Part shown: positions 53,376 through 61,910 of the stretch, one piece after another
How the letters are laid out: each line of letters begins with the position of its first letter
Numbering within the stretch: the stretch's first letter is position 1
Source of the DNA: Galbibacter orientalis DSM 19592
Lineage (GTDB): Bacteria; Bacteroidota; Bacteroidia; Flavobacteriales; Flavobacteriaceae
Assembly (NCBI RefSeq): GCF_000260115.1
Contig: NZ_JH651379.1
Span: 3,312,240 to 3,376,239 of the forward strand
Reading direction: 5' to 3'
DNA: 64,000 bases
Translations under genes and position numbers: made by a program
Notes under the pieces: model-generated
Seen by the model: only the letters and a program-made list of their open reading frames with translations
What the model was told of the DNA's origin: nothing
Database searches by the model: none

Positions 53376-55154
53376 ATGGCTGAAGCAAAAGAAAACACAG
53401 CACAAAAAGAAACTATTTCTCAGGAAGAGTTTTTACAAAATTTTAACTGGCACAACTACCAAGAAGGTATTGACCAAGTTGAAGATGCTAAATTAAAAGA
53501 ATTCGAAAACTTAGTTGAAGAGAACTTCGTAGATACAGCAGATGAAGAGGTTGTAGAAGGAACTGTAGTTCACTTAACAGACAGAGAAGCGATTATTGAT
53601 ATCAACGCGAAGTCTGAAGGGGTAATCTCTTTAAATGAGTTTCGTTACAATCCAAACTTAAAAGTTGGAGACAAAGTAGAAGTTTTAATCGACGTTCGCG
53701 AAGATAAAACTGGTCAGTTAGTATTATCTCACCGTAAAGCCAGAACTATCAAGGCTTGGGATAGAGTTAATGCTGCACATGACAAAGCAGAGATTGTTAA
53801 CGGTTTTGTTAAATGCAGAACTAAAGGTGGTATGATTGTAGACGTATTCGGTATCGAAGCGTTCTTACCAGGATCTCAAATAGATGTAAAGCCTATTCGT
53901 GATTACGATGCTTACGTTGGAAAAACAATGGAATTCAAAGTGGTTAAAATTAACCATGAGTTCAAAAACGTTGTTGTATCTCACAAAGCACTTATCGAGG
54001 CAGATATCGAAGAACAGAAAAAAGAAATCATCGGGCAGCTTGAAAAAGGTCAAGTTCTTGAAGGAACCGTTAAGAACATTACTTCTTACGGGGTATTCAT
54101 CGACCTTGGTGGCGTAGATGGTCTTATCCATATTACAGATCTTTCTTGGTCTCGTATCAATCACCCTAATGAGGTTGTTGAATTAGATCAGAAATTAAAT
54201 GTTGTAATTTTAGACTTTGATGATAACAAATCTAGAATTCAATTAGGTCTTAAACAATTACAGAAACACCCATGGGAAGCTTTAGGTGATGAAGTAAAAG
54301 TTGGTGATAAAGTTAAAGGTAAAGTAGTTGTTATTGCAGATTACGGTGCATTTATTGAAGTAGCTGATGGTGTTGAAGGACTTATCCACGTTTCTGAAAT
54401 GTCTTGGTCTACACACTTACGTTCGGCTCAAGATTTCGTTAATGTTGGAGATGAAGTAGAAGCAGTGGTTCTTACTCTAGATCGTGAAGATCGTAAAATG
54501 TCTCTTGGAATTAAGCAATTAACTCCAGATCCATGGACTGATATTACTACTAAATATCCTGTAGGTTCTAAGCACACAGGAATTGTACGTAACTTTACAA
54601 ACTTTGGTGTATTTGTTGAATTAGAAGAAGGAATTGACGGGTTAATTTATATCTCTGACCTTTCTTGGACTAAGAAAATTAAACACCCATCTGAATTTGT
54701 AAACGTTGGAGACAAATTAGAAGTTGAAGTTCTTGAATTAGATGTTGAAGGACGTAAATTAAGCCTTGGTCACAAACAAACTACAGATAACCCTTGGGAT
54801 AAATACGAAGCAGAATTTGCTGAAGGAACTATCCACAATGCAGAAATTTCTGAGATTGTAGACAAAGGTGCTACTATCGAATTCAACGAAGATATCGTTG
54901 CATTTGTACCTTCTCGTCATTTAGAGAAAGAAGATGGTAAGAAGTTGAAAAAAGGAGATACTGCCGATTTCAAAATCATTGAGTTCAATAAAGAATTCAA
55001 AAGAGTAGTAGCTTCTCATACAGCTATCTTCAAAGCCGAAGAAGAGAAAAACGTTAAGGCTGCTGCAAAACGTAGCAACCAAGCGGAAAAAACAACCCTT
55101 GGTGATGCTAATGCTGAGCTTCAAGCGTTGAAAGATAAAATGGAAGGGAAATAA
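53376..55154 (+). CDS. rpsA: 30S ribosomal protein S1
   Basis: 592 residues with six S1 RNA-binding domains: two degenerate ones (about 60-190, VVEGTVVHLTDREAIIDI; GFVKCRTKGGMIVDVFGI), then four clear ones starting at about 225 (GTVKNITSYGVFIDLGG), 311 (GKVVVIADYGAFIEVAD), 396 (GIVRNFTNFGVFVELEE) and 485 (AEISEIVDKGATIEFNE). It brings mRNA to the ribosome. Codon choice is visibly more optimised than in neighbours. Full length, single-gene unit with its own promoter and terminator. Confidence 0.96.
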   Translation: MAEAKENTAQKETISQEEFLQNFNWHNYQEGIDQVEDAKLKEFENLVEENFVDTADEEVVEGTVVHLTDREAIIDINAKSEGVISLNEFRYNPNLKVGDKVEVLIDVREDKTGQLVLSHRKARTIKAWDRVNAAHDKAEIVNGFVKCRTKGGMIVDVFGIEAFLPGSQIDVKPIRDYDAYVGKTMEFKVVKINHEFKNVVVSHKALIEADIEEQKKEIIGQLEKGQVLEGTVKNITSYGVFIDLGGVDGLIHITDLSWSRINHPNEVVELDQKLNVVILDFDDNKSRIQLGLKQLQKHPWEALGDEVKVGDKVKGKVVVIADYGAFIEVADGVEGLIHVSEMSWSTHLRSAQDFVNVGDEVEAVVLTLDREDRKMSLGIKQLTPDPWTDITTKYPVGSKHTGIVRNFTNFGVFVELEEGIDGLIYISDLSWTKKIKHPSEFVNVGDKLEVEVLELDVEGRKLSLGHKQTTDNPWDKYEAEFAEGTIHNAEISEIVDKGATIEFNEDIVAFVPSRHLEKEDGKKLKKGDTADFKIIEFNKEFKRVVASHTAIFKAEEEKNVKAAAKRSNQAEKTTLGDANAELQALKDKMEGK

Positions 55155-55177
55155 TAATTTTCAATTCATTTAAAAGT

Positions 55178-55205
55178 AAAACCCTCCAACTCGGAGGGTT
55201 TTTTT
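55178..55205 (+). terminator. Rho-independent terminator of rpsA
   Basis: Stem AAACCCTCC / GGAGGGTTT with loop AACTC, then a run of T, 25 bp after the stop codon. Confidence 0.95.
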
Positions 55206-55236
55206 ATGCTTTAAAACTCTTCTTTTTTTACCCACA

Positions 55237-56077
55237 GTCATGTCGACCAGCGGGAGACATCTCATTATCAAAAACACTTTGGACTAAATACCCTAAACAA
55301 TTAATAAGAAAAGTTTTCTTTATAAGATTTCACTGTAATAATAGGACAAGCTCCAGAACAATCAAATCTCTGTTATTCTGTAGGTGTGATTTCTCCTTTC
55401 AGTCGAAATGACTAAAGCTTCACAGTCATGTCGACCATCGGGAGACATCCCATTATCAAAAACACCTTGGACTAAATACCCTAAACAATTAATAAGAAAG
55501 GTTTTCTTTATAAGATTTCTCTGTAATAATAGGACAAGCTCCAGAACAATCAAACCTCTGTTATTCTGTAGGTGTGATTTCTCCTTTCAGTCGAAATGAC
55601 TAAAGCTCCACAGTCATGTCGACCAGCGGGAGACATCTCATCACCCGAATATTTTTGAGCTAAATAGCAGAGATGCGATTTCTCCTTTCAGTCGAAATGA
55701 CTAAAGCTCCACAGTCATGTCGACCAACGGGAGACATCCCATTATCAAAAACACCTTGGACTAAATGCCCTAAACAATTAATAAGAAAAGTTTTCTTTGT
55801 AAGATTTCTCTGTAATAATAGGACAAGCTCCAGAACAATCAAATCTCTGTTATTCTGTAGGTGTGATTTCTCCTTTCAGTCGAAATGACTAAAACACCGC
55901 AGTCATGTCGACCAACGTGAGACATCTCATTATCAAAAACACCTTGGACTAAATACCCTAAACAATTAATAAGAAAAGTTTTCTTTATAAGATTTCACTA
56001 TAATAATAGGACAAGCTCCAGAACAATCAAATCTCTGTTATTCTGTAGGTGTGATTTCTCCTTTCAGTCGAAATGAC
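55237..56077 (+). repeat. REPIN-like array, left block (five copies)
   Basis: Copies at 55237-55412, 55425-55600, 55613-55701 (short form), 55714-55889 and 55902-56077. Each starts GTCATGTCGACC, then a GGGAGACATC box, and ends GATTTCTCCTTTCAG then TCGAAATGAC. The two ends are inverted repeats of each other over about 25 bp with few mismatches. Neighbouring copies are separated by 12-bp spacers of the type TAAAGCTYCACA. Four are long (176 bp) and one short (89 bp, centre replaced by a different AT-rich stretch). Small ORFs seen across copies follow the DNA repeat and are not genes. Confidence 0.9.
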
Positions 56078-56376
56078 TAGATTATATCATTATTCAATGT
56101 TTCCCACTTAGGGTTGAAATTTTGAATCAAAATGTTCTTTTTTTCACGACGCCACTTTTTTAATTCTTTTTCTCTTTGAATAGCTTCGCTCGGTGTTTCA
56201 TATCCCTCATAATAAACCAAATAGATACATTAATACTTTCCTGCAAATGATTTTTTAGCATTTTGGCTATCAAAATAATGTTGGGATAATCTCCTTTGAA
56301 TATTGTTTGTCATTCCAATATATAAAGTAGTTCGATACTGATTGGTAGTTATATAAACAAAGTATTTGTAAAACAT
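56077..56376 (-). pseudogene. GIY-YIG nuclease gene, inactivated by a nonsense codon
   Basis: Nearly identical over its length, without indels, to the intact gene at 57859-58158. Codon 49 is TAA (56232-56230) where the other copy has AAA (Lys), and codon 2 is TTT instead of CTT. The break falls just after the SFAGKY segment, so only the first half would be made. Its stop codon begins with the last base of the array element ending at 56077. An IS982-family element lies 29 bp upstream of its start and may have removed its promoter. Confidence 0.92.
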
Positions 56377-56398
56377 GTATTAAAATAGCGAATTAGAA

Positions 56399-57379
56399 TA
56401 AAATAACCCGTTGTGCATTTAGGCAATATTGATTTTTAGGTTATTGATATTTCTGTTGAATTCAAATATGTTTATATATTGAATGACCGTCATAGCCGTA
56501 ATCTTAGATAATATTCTGTTTTTGAATCCCTCAAAAGATTTAGCATAATTCCTTCGAATCATAAATTGGTCGCAAAGTTGAGAAAACAATGTTTCAATAC
56601 GCTTTCTGGATTTCTTAAAAACGTACGGCTGCTCCCTATAGTTATGCTGGTTTGTTCTCATAGGGGTTTCAAGTCTAATATTATGATATTCAAATAAATT
56701 CAATTGATATTCAGCCGACAAATACCCTTTATCACCAAGTAATATGCAATCACTTAATTGATGCTTTATATCCTTTAAATAATTAATATCGTGCACAGAG
56801 GCTGGACTAATATCCATACTTTCGATAACACCCTGAGCAGAACAGACAGCATGTAATTTATATCCATAATAATGGCTTGATTGACTTGCACAATATCCTT
56901 TTTCGGGCAGACTGTAGTTTTGTTCTTTACATATCTTACTTCTAGCGCTTCTTGATAATTTACAGACCTCTAACGGCATACTGTCAACAATATAACAATG
57001 CTCAGATTTATTCAACTTTCTCACTAATGCCTTGCGAAGTGATTCTCTAAAAGAAAACAACTTACGCTTTCTTCTATTGTAGACACTGCGCTCTATTTTG
57101 CTGGATAGACCAGCAGGTAACATTCGAAAAAGCTGGCATTCACTATCAACACTCATATATTCTGATGTTAAATCAATAGCTATAAGCTCTTTATCTCTTA
57201 ATTTAGGTTTACGGATTTGATGTAAATAATCCATTTTACAATCCAATTCTTTTAAAACCTTGAGGATTTTGTCGTAATTTGCTTGAAAGTTGTGCATATA
57301 AATTATAGTGTGGTTACTACAATTTACTGCATTTTAGCAGTTTGCACAACTTTTTCTAAATGCACAACGGGTTAAAATA
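56399..57379 (-). mobile_element. IS982-family insertion sequence with 7-bp target duplication
   Basis: The IS spans 56406-57372 (967 bp), bounded by perfect 17-bp inverted repeats starting ACCCGTTGTGCATTTAG. TAAAATA is duplicated at 56399-56405 and 57373-57379. The uninterrupted target is preserved beside the second GIY-YIG copy (about 58180-58195), which confirms the borders. It is intact, has one transposase gene and looks recent. Confidence 0.95.
56419..57297 (-). CDS. IS982-family transposase
   Basis: 292 residues, full length for the family. N-terminal helical domain (about 1-100, with DSECQLFRMLP, RSVYNRRKRKLF), then a DDE catalytic domain: Asp in YIVDSMPLEVC (about 105), Asp in LLGDKGYLSAEY (about 197) and Glu in KSRKRIETLFSQL (about 235). 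It acts on the terminal ACCCGTTGTGC repeats. No frameshift, so it should be active. Confidence 0.93.
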   Translation of the reverse strand: MHNFQANYDKILKVLKELDCKMDYLHQIRKPKLRDKELIAIDLTSEYMSVDSECQLFRMLPAGLSSKIERSVYNRRKRKLFSFRESLRKALVRKLNKSEHCYIVDSMPLEVCKLSRSARSKICKEQNYSLPEKGYCASQSSHYYGYKLHAVCSAQGVIESMDISPASVHDINYLKDIKHQLSDCILLGDKGYLSAEYQLNLFEYHNIRLETPMRTNQHNYREQPYVFKKSRKRIETLFSQLCDQFMIRRNYAKSFEGFKNRILSKITAMTVIQYINIFEFNRNINNLKINIA

Positions 57380-57413
57380 ATTGATTAATAAATAAATTTA
57401 TTTCTATTCCACA

Positions 57414-57859
57414 GTCATATCGACCAACGGGAGACATCTCACCACCCGAGTATTTTTAAGTTAAATAACATGGATGTGATTTCTCCTTTCACCTCACAGT
57501 CATGTCGACCAGCGGGAGACATCTCATTATCAAAAACACTTTGGACTAAATACCCTAAACAATTAATAAGAAAAGTTTTCTTTATAAGATTTCTCTGTAA
57601 TAATAGGACAAGCTCCAGAACAATCAAATCTCTGTTATTCTGTAGATGCGATTTCTCCTTTCAGTCGAAATGACTAAAGCTCCACAGTCATGTCGACCAG
57701 CGGGAGGCATCTCATTATCAAAAACAGCTTGGATTGAGCGCTCTAAACATTAACAAGAAAGTTTTCTTTATAGAACTTTTTATAAGAATACGACAGAATC
57801 TAGAACAATCAAATCTCTGTTATTCTGTAGATGTGATTTCTCCTTTCAGTCGAAATGAC
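57414..57859 (+). repeat. REPIN-like array, middle block (three copies)
   Basis: 57414-57491 is short and lacks the right terminal GTCGAAATGAC; 57499-57674 is a long copy (176 bp); 57687-57859 is a diverged long copy (173 bp) with a different centre. The last base of the third copy is the first base of the complement of the GIY-YIG stop codon. Confidence 0.88.
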
Positions 57860-58158
57860 TAGATTATATCATTATTCAATGTTTCCCACTTAGGGTTGAA
57901 ATTTTGAATCAAAATGTTCTTTTTTTCACGACGCCACTTTTTTAATTCTTTTTCTCTTTGAATAGCTTCGCTCGGTGTTTCATATCCCTCATAATAAACC
58001 AAATAGATACATTTATACTTTCCTGCAAATGATTTTTTAGCATTTTGGCTATCAAAATAATGTTGGGATAATCTCCTTTGAATATTGTTTGTCATTCCAA
58101 TATATAAAGTAGTTCGATACTGATTGGTAGTTATATAAACAAAGTATTTGTAAAGCAT
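57859..58158 (-). CDS. Single-domain GIY-YIG nuclease
   Basis: 99 residues, UPF0213-like. GIY position FVYIT (about 6-10), YIG in LYIGMTNNIQRRLSQH (about 18-33, with Arg28/29), and the catalytic Glu region AIQREKELKKWRREKK (about 79-94), then NPKWETL. Such small GIY-YIG proteins are DNA-nicking or cutting enzymes. It occupies the place of a spacer between two array elements, and its TAG stop shares one base with the element to its left. A broken twin with the same context is at 56077. It may process the surrounding palindromes; this is inference. Confidence 0.88.
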   Translation of the reverse strand: MLYKYFVYITTNQYRTTLYIGMTNNIQRRLSQHYFDSQNAKKSFAGKYKCIYLVYYEGYETPSEAIQREKELKKWRREKKNILIQNFNPKWETLNNDII

Positions 58159-58221
58159 GTATTAAAATAGCGAATTAGAATAAAATAATTGATTAATAAA
58201 TTTATTTATTTCTATTCCACA

Positions 58222-59135
58222 GTCATGTCGACCAACGGGAGACATCTCATCGCCGAAAATATTAATGAGTTAGCAGAATGCGATTTCTCCTTTCAGTCGA
58301 AATGACTAAAGCTTCACAGTCATGTCGACCAACGGGAGACATCTCATCACCCGAATATTTTTGAGTTAAATAACAGGATGTGATTTCTCCTTTCACCTCA
58401 CAGTCATGTCGACCAGCGGGAGACATCTCATCACCCGAATATTTTTGAGCTAAATAATATGGATGTGATTTCTCCTTTCACTCCACAGTCATGTCGACCA
58501 TCGGGAGACATCACATTATTAAAAACACCTTGGACTAAATACCCTAAACAATTAATAAGAAAAGTTTTCTTTATAAGATTTCTCTGTAATAATAGGACAA
58601 GCTCCAGAACAATCAAATCTCTGTTATTCTGTAGGTGTGATTTCTCCTTTCAGTCGAAATGACTAAAGCTCCACAGTCATGTCGACCAACGGGAGACATC
58701 TCATTATCGAAAGCAATTTGAATTGAACACCCTAGACATTGACAAAGAAGCCTTTTTTATAGATTTCTCTGTAATAATAGGACAAGCTCCAGAACAATCA
58801 AATCTCTGTTATTCTGTAGATGTGATTTCTCCTTTCAGTCGAAATGACTAAAGCTCCACAGTCATGTCGACCAACGGGAGACATCTCATTATCAAAAACA
58901 TCTTGGACTAAATACCCTAAACAATTAATAAGAAAAGTTTTCTTTATAAGATTTCTCTGTAATAATAGGACAAGCTCCAGAACAATTAAATCTCTGTTAT
59001 TCTGTAGATGTGATTTCTCCTTTCAGTCGAAATGACTAAAGCTTCACAGTCATGTCGACCATCGGGAGACATCTCATCACCTTAAATATTAATGAGTTAG
59101 CAGAATGTGATTTCTCCTTTTATACTCGAAATGAC
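58222..59135 (+). repeat. REPIN-like array, right block (seven copies)
   Basis: Copies: 58222-58306 (short), 58319-58396 and 58403-58481 (short, right end truncated to ...CTCCTTTCAC), 58488-58663 (long), 58676-58848 (diverged long), 58861-59036 (long) and 59049-59135 (short). All are in the same orientation. The last one ends at the base before the photolyase stop codon (59136). Confidence 0.9.
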
Positions 59136-60440
59136 TTAACTAAGTGCTTCTTTATAAGTTTTTAAACACCGTTCTCTAGCTTCTTTATGGTCTACAATTG
59201 GGTCTGGATAGGTAAGTTCATTTAAATCTTCTACCCATGTATTTATATATTTTAAATCTTTATCAAATTTTTTAATCTGTGTAGTAGGGTTAAAAATTCT
59301 AAAATAAGGAGCGGCGTCAACGCCACTGCCTGCTGCCCATTGCCAATTTCCAACATTGCTAGAGAGTTCATAATCTAATAGTCTTTCAGCAAAATAAGCT
59401 TCGCCCCAACGCCAATCTATAAGAAGGTGCTTGCATAAAAAGCTGGCAACAACCATTCGCACTCGATTGTGCATATACCCCGTTTTATTTAATTGTCGCA
59501 TTCCAGCATCTACCAATGGATAACCAGTTTCTCCTTTGCACCATTTTTGAAACTCAGTTTCGTTATTTCTCCAGTTTATTTTATCGTATTTCTTACGAAA
59601 AGCATTATGTGTTGTTTCGGGAAAATGCCAAAGTATTTGCATAAAAAACTCCCTCCAAATAAGTTCATTCCAAAAAGTATGCTCTTTAGCCTCCAATGCT
59701 TTTTGCATGGCTTGCCGAATGCTAATTGTTCCGAATCTTAGATGTACACTTATATTGGAAGTCCCTTTTTGTGCCGGAAAATCTCTTAAATTTTTATAAT
59801 TATCTAAAATAGAAGGTGTAATATCATAGTTCTTTACTTCAATACTAGATTTATTAAAACCAATATCAGATAAGCTTAATTGTGGAAGTCTTGTGTTCTT
59901 TACTAGCTTATCAAAATATTCACTTAAAGATACAGATGTAGCATTTTTTTTGCTAAAATTCTCTTTCCATTTTTTCATATAAGGAGTGTATACAACATAA
60001 GGATCTCCATCGTCTTTTACTACCTCATCTTTTTCAAAAACAACTTGGTCTTTAAATGTTTTGAATTCTATTTTTTTAGACGATACATATGTAGAAATTT
60101 CCTGATCTCTCTCTTTAGCATAGGGCTCGTAATCCCGATTGGTGTAGATTGCTTGTATTTCGTATTCCTTTACTAATGACTTAAAAACATTAATGGGAGT
60201 GTCAAAATATAGGGCAATAGAGCTATCATACCTTTCTTGAAACTCCATGCGCATTTCCTGAAGCCTTCCATGTATAAATGTTACTCTAGCATCATTTTTA
60301 GGAAGTTCTTGTAAAATATTTGAATCAAAAATAAAGATAGGCATTACTGGATTTCCACTTTTTAATGCTTCTAAAAATCCTATATTATCATTTAGTCTTA
60401 AATCTCTTCTAAACCAGAAGATGGAAATACATTTCTTCAT
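59136..60440 (-). CDS. phrB: Deoxyribodipyrimidine photolyase
   Basis: 434 residues. N-terminal photolyase domain (about 1-130, FWFRRDLRLNDN and FDSNILQELPKNDARV) for the antenna pigment, then the FAD-binding domain (about 195-425) with WNELIWREFFMQIL, GYPLVDAGMRQLNKTGYMHN, and LSSNVGNWQWAAGSGVDAAP in part. A class I CPD photolyase that repairs UV dimers with blue light. Its stop codon directly abuts the last repeat-array element, so nothing separates gene and array. No partner gene adjacent. Confidence 0.94.
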   Translation of the reverse strand: MKKCISIFWFRRDLRLNDNIGFLEALKSGNPVMPIFIFDSNILQELPKNDARVTFIHGRLQEMRMEFQERYDSSIALYFDTPINVFKSLVKEYEIQAIYTNRDYEPYAKERDQEISTYVSSKKIEFKTFKDQVVFEKDEVVKDDGDPYVVYTPYMKKWKENFSKKNATSVSLSEYFDKLVKNTRLPQLSLSDIGFNKSSIEVKNYDITPSILDNYKNLRDFPAQKGTSNISVHLRFGTISIRQAMQKALEAKEHTFWNELIWREFFMQILWHFPETTHNAFRKKYDKINWRNNETEFQKWCKGETGYPLVDAGMRQLNKTGYMHNRVRMVVASFLCKHLLIDWRWGEAYFAERLLDYELSSNVGNWQWAAGSGVDAAPYFRIFNPTTQIKKFDKDLKYINTWVEDLNELTYPDPIVDHKEARERCLKTYKEALS

Positions 60441-60693
60441 TTTAAAAAATTAAAAGTAAACTATATTAGATTTAGCTCACAAAGTATAGGTTAAAGCTTG
60501 AAAAATAAAGTTTAAGTGTCGGGAGTATTTATATTTTTAATACTGAGTAAAAGTATTAATTTTGTTTATCAAAAAATAAATAAACTTAAACAAAAATGAC
60601 ATTTAAACTTTTCTTTTAAGATATTGTTAACATATGAGATTTGTTAAATATGTAAATTCGTAGGAGTTCTAACTAATTAAAAAATAATTTAAA

Positions 60694-61539
60694 ATGAAAA
60701 AAATAATACTTGTAATATGTGCTTTTATAGGGTCATATGCATTGGAAGCTCAGGTAACAGCTCCGCAGCCGAGTCCAACTTCTAAATTGGAACAAAAGGT
60801 AGGTTTAACAGATGTTACTGTAGCGTATTCACGTCCATCTATGCGTGGAAGAACTATTTTTGGAGATCTTGTTCCTTATGGAGAATTATGGAGAACAGGC
60901 GCCAATCAAAATACAATTGTTACGTTTAGTGATGATGTTAAGATAGGAGGGAAGGAAGTAAAAAAAGGAAGTTATGCTTTGTATTCTAAGCCGAATAAAG
61001 ATTCTTGGGAAGTTTATTTTTATAGTGATACCAATAATTGGGGGAATCCAGAAAAATGGGATGCTAGTAAGGTAGTAGCTTCTGTTACTGCAAAAACTTA
61101 CGAATTGCCTTTTAAAGTGGAAACATTTACTATTGATGTAGATAATTTATCAAACAATGGCGCTTCTTTCGGGATTGTTTGGGAAAGTACTTATGTAGAA
61201 GTGCCATTTGAAGTTCCAACGGTAGACAAAGCTATGGCTAGCATAGAAAAGGTAATGGCTGGACCTCAGGCAGGCGATTATTATGCGGCCGCTGTTTATT
61301 ATTTACAAGAAGGGAAGGATTTAGATCAGGCGCAAGAGTGGATTGATAAATCAATTTCTATGCAAAATGAACCTCCTTTTTGGATGCTGCGACAAAAATC
61401 TCTTATCCAAGCAAAAAATGGAGATACAAACGGGGCTATAGAAACTGCAAAACAGTCGTTGGCTGCTGCTGAAAAAGCAGGAAATAAAGACTATGTTAAA
61501 TTAAACCAAGACTCATTAGCAGAATGGGGAGCTAAGTAA
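60694..61539 (+). CDS. DUF2911 domain secreted protein
   Basis: 281 residues. Signal peptide (1-19), a DUF2911 domain (about 20-170: TDVTVAYSRPSMRGRTIFGD, LVPYGELWRTGANQ, KKGSYALYSKP) and a C-terminal TPR-like helical part (about 185-275, YYLQEGKDLDQAQEWIDKS). The family is widespread in Bacteroidetes, probably periplasmic or outer-membrane associated; function unknown. Closed by the strong terminator at 61585. Confidence 0.9.
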   Translation: MKKIILVICAFIGSYALEAQVTAPQPSPTSKLEQKVGLTDVTVAYSRPSMRGRTIFGDLVPYGELWRTGANQNTIVTFSDDVKIGGKEVKKGSYALYSKPNKDSWEVYFYSDTNNWGNPEKWDASKVVASVTAKTYELPFKVETFTIDVDNLSNNGASFGIVWESTYVEVPFEVPTVDKAMASIEKVMAGPQAGDYYAAAVYYLQEGKDLDQAQEWIDKSISMQNEPPFWMLRQKSLIQAKNGDTNGAIETAKQSLAAAEKAGNKDYVKLNQDSLAEWGAK

Positions 61540-61584
61540 TTACACTTGTTTGAGTGGTATCACTCTTTATACTGATAGAATAGT

Positions 61585-61633
61585 AGAGGCTGAATTTTCT
61601 TGTTTTTTAACTTAGAATTCAGCCTCTTTTTTT
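61585..61633 (+). terminator. Terminator of the DUF2911 gene
   Basis: 12-bp stem AGAGGCTGAATT / AATTCAGCCTCT, loop 19 nt, followed by a run of T. It lies 46 bp after the stop codon. Confidence 0.92.
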
Positions 61634-61651
61634 TTGATTTTTTTCTATTAT

Positions 61652-61862
61652 TGTCCGATAAAAGTTTATGGAATTTGTAGAACTCCTCTTATATCAAGGT
61701 TTAAATGGGGTTTTCAAAATAGACCCCTTGCTATTAATAAAAATGAATAAAAAGAGGAGCTTAGTAATGTTGTTTCTTTAAGCTACTCATGTTGTAATAG
61801 TTAAGATTTAGTCTTTGTTCTTTTCTCTTGCAGCGAAGTGGTCTTGTATTTTTACTCGGACA
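61652..61862 (+). mobile_element. MITE-like element, copy D
   Basis: 211 bp. Best-preserved ends: TGTCCGATAAAAG at left and TTTTACTCGGACA at right. It is in the same orientation as copies B and C and shares GACCCCTTGCTATTA, TTTCTTTAAGCTACT and GCGAAGTGGTCTTGT. It lies between the DUF2911 terminator and the 3' end of the RND gene. Confidence 0.75.
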
Positions 61863-61910
61863 TTAATGAATTTTTTCTAAAAATATATTTAAAAGCATTT
61901 TTATAGTTTA

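Noticed and set aside
55408-59035. Recurring ORFs of 60-71 codons (ending ...CRCDFSFQSK) in the array
   Set aside because: They recur because the DNA repeats; start positions vary, the reverse strand gives equally good ORFs, and no protein family or codon bias is seen.
55237-59135. CRISPR array
   Set aside because: The regular repeats have unit lengths of 78-176 bp, near-identical 6-12 bp spacers and inverted ends. No unique spacers and no cas genes are present.
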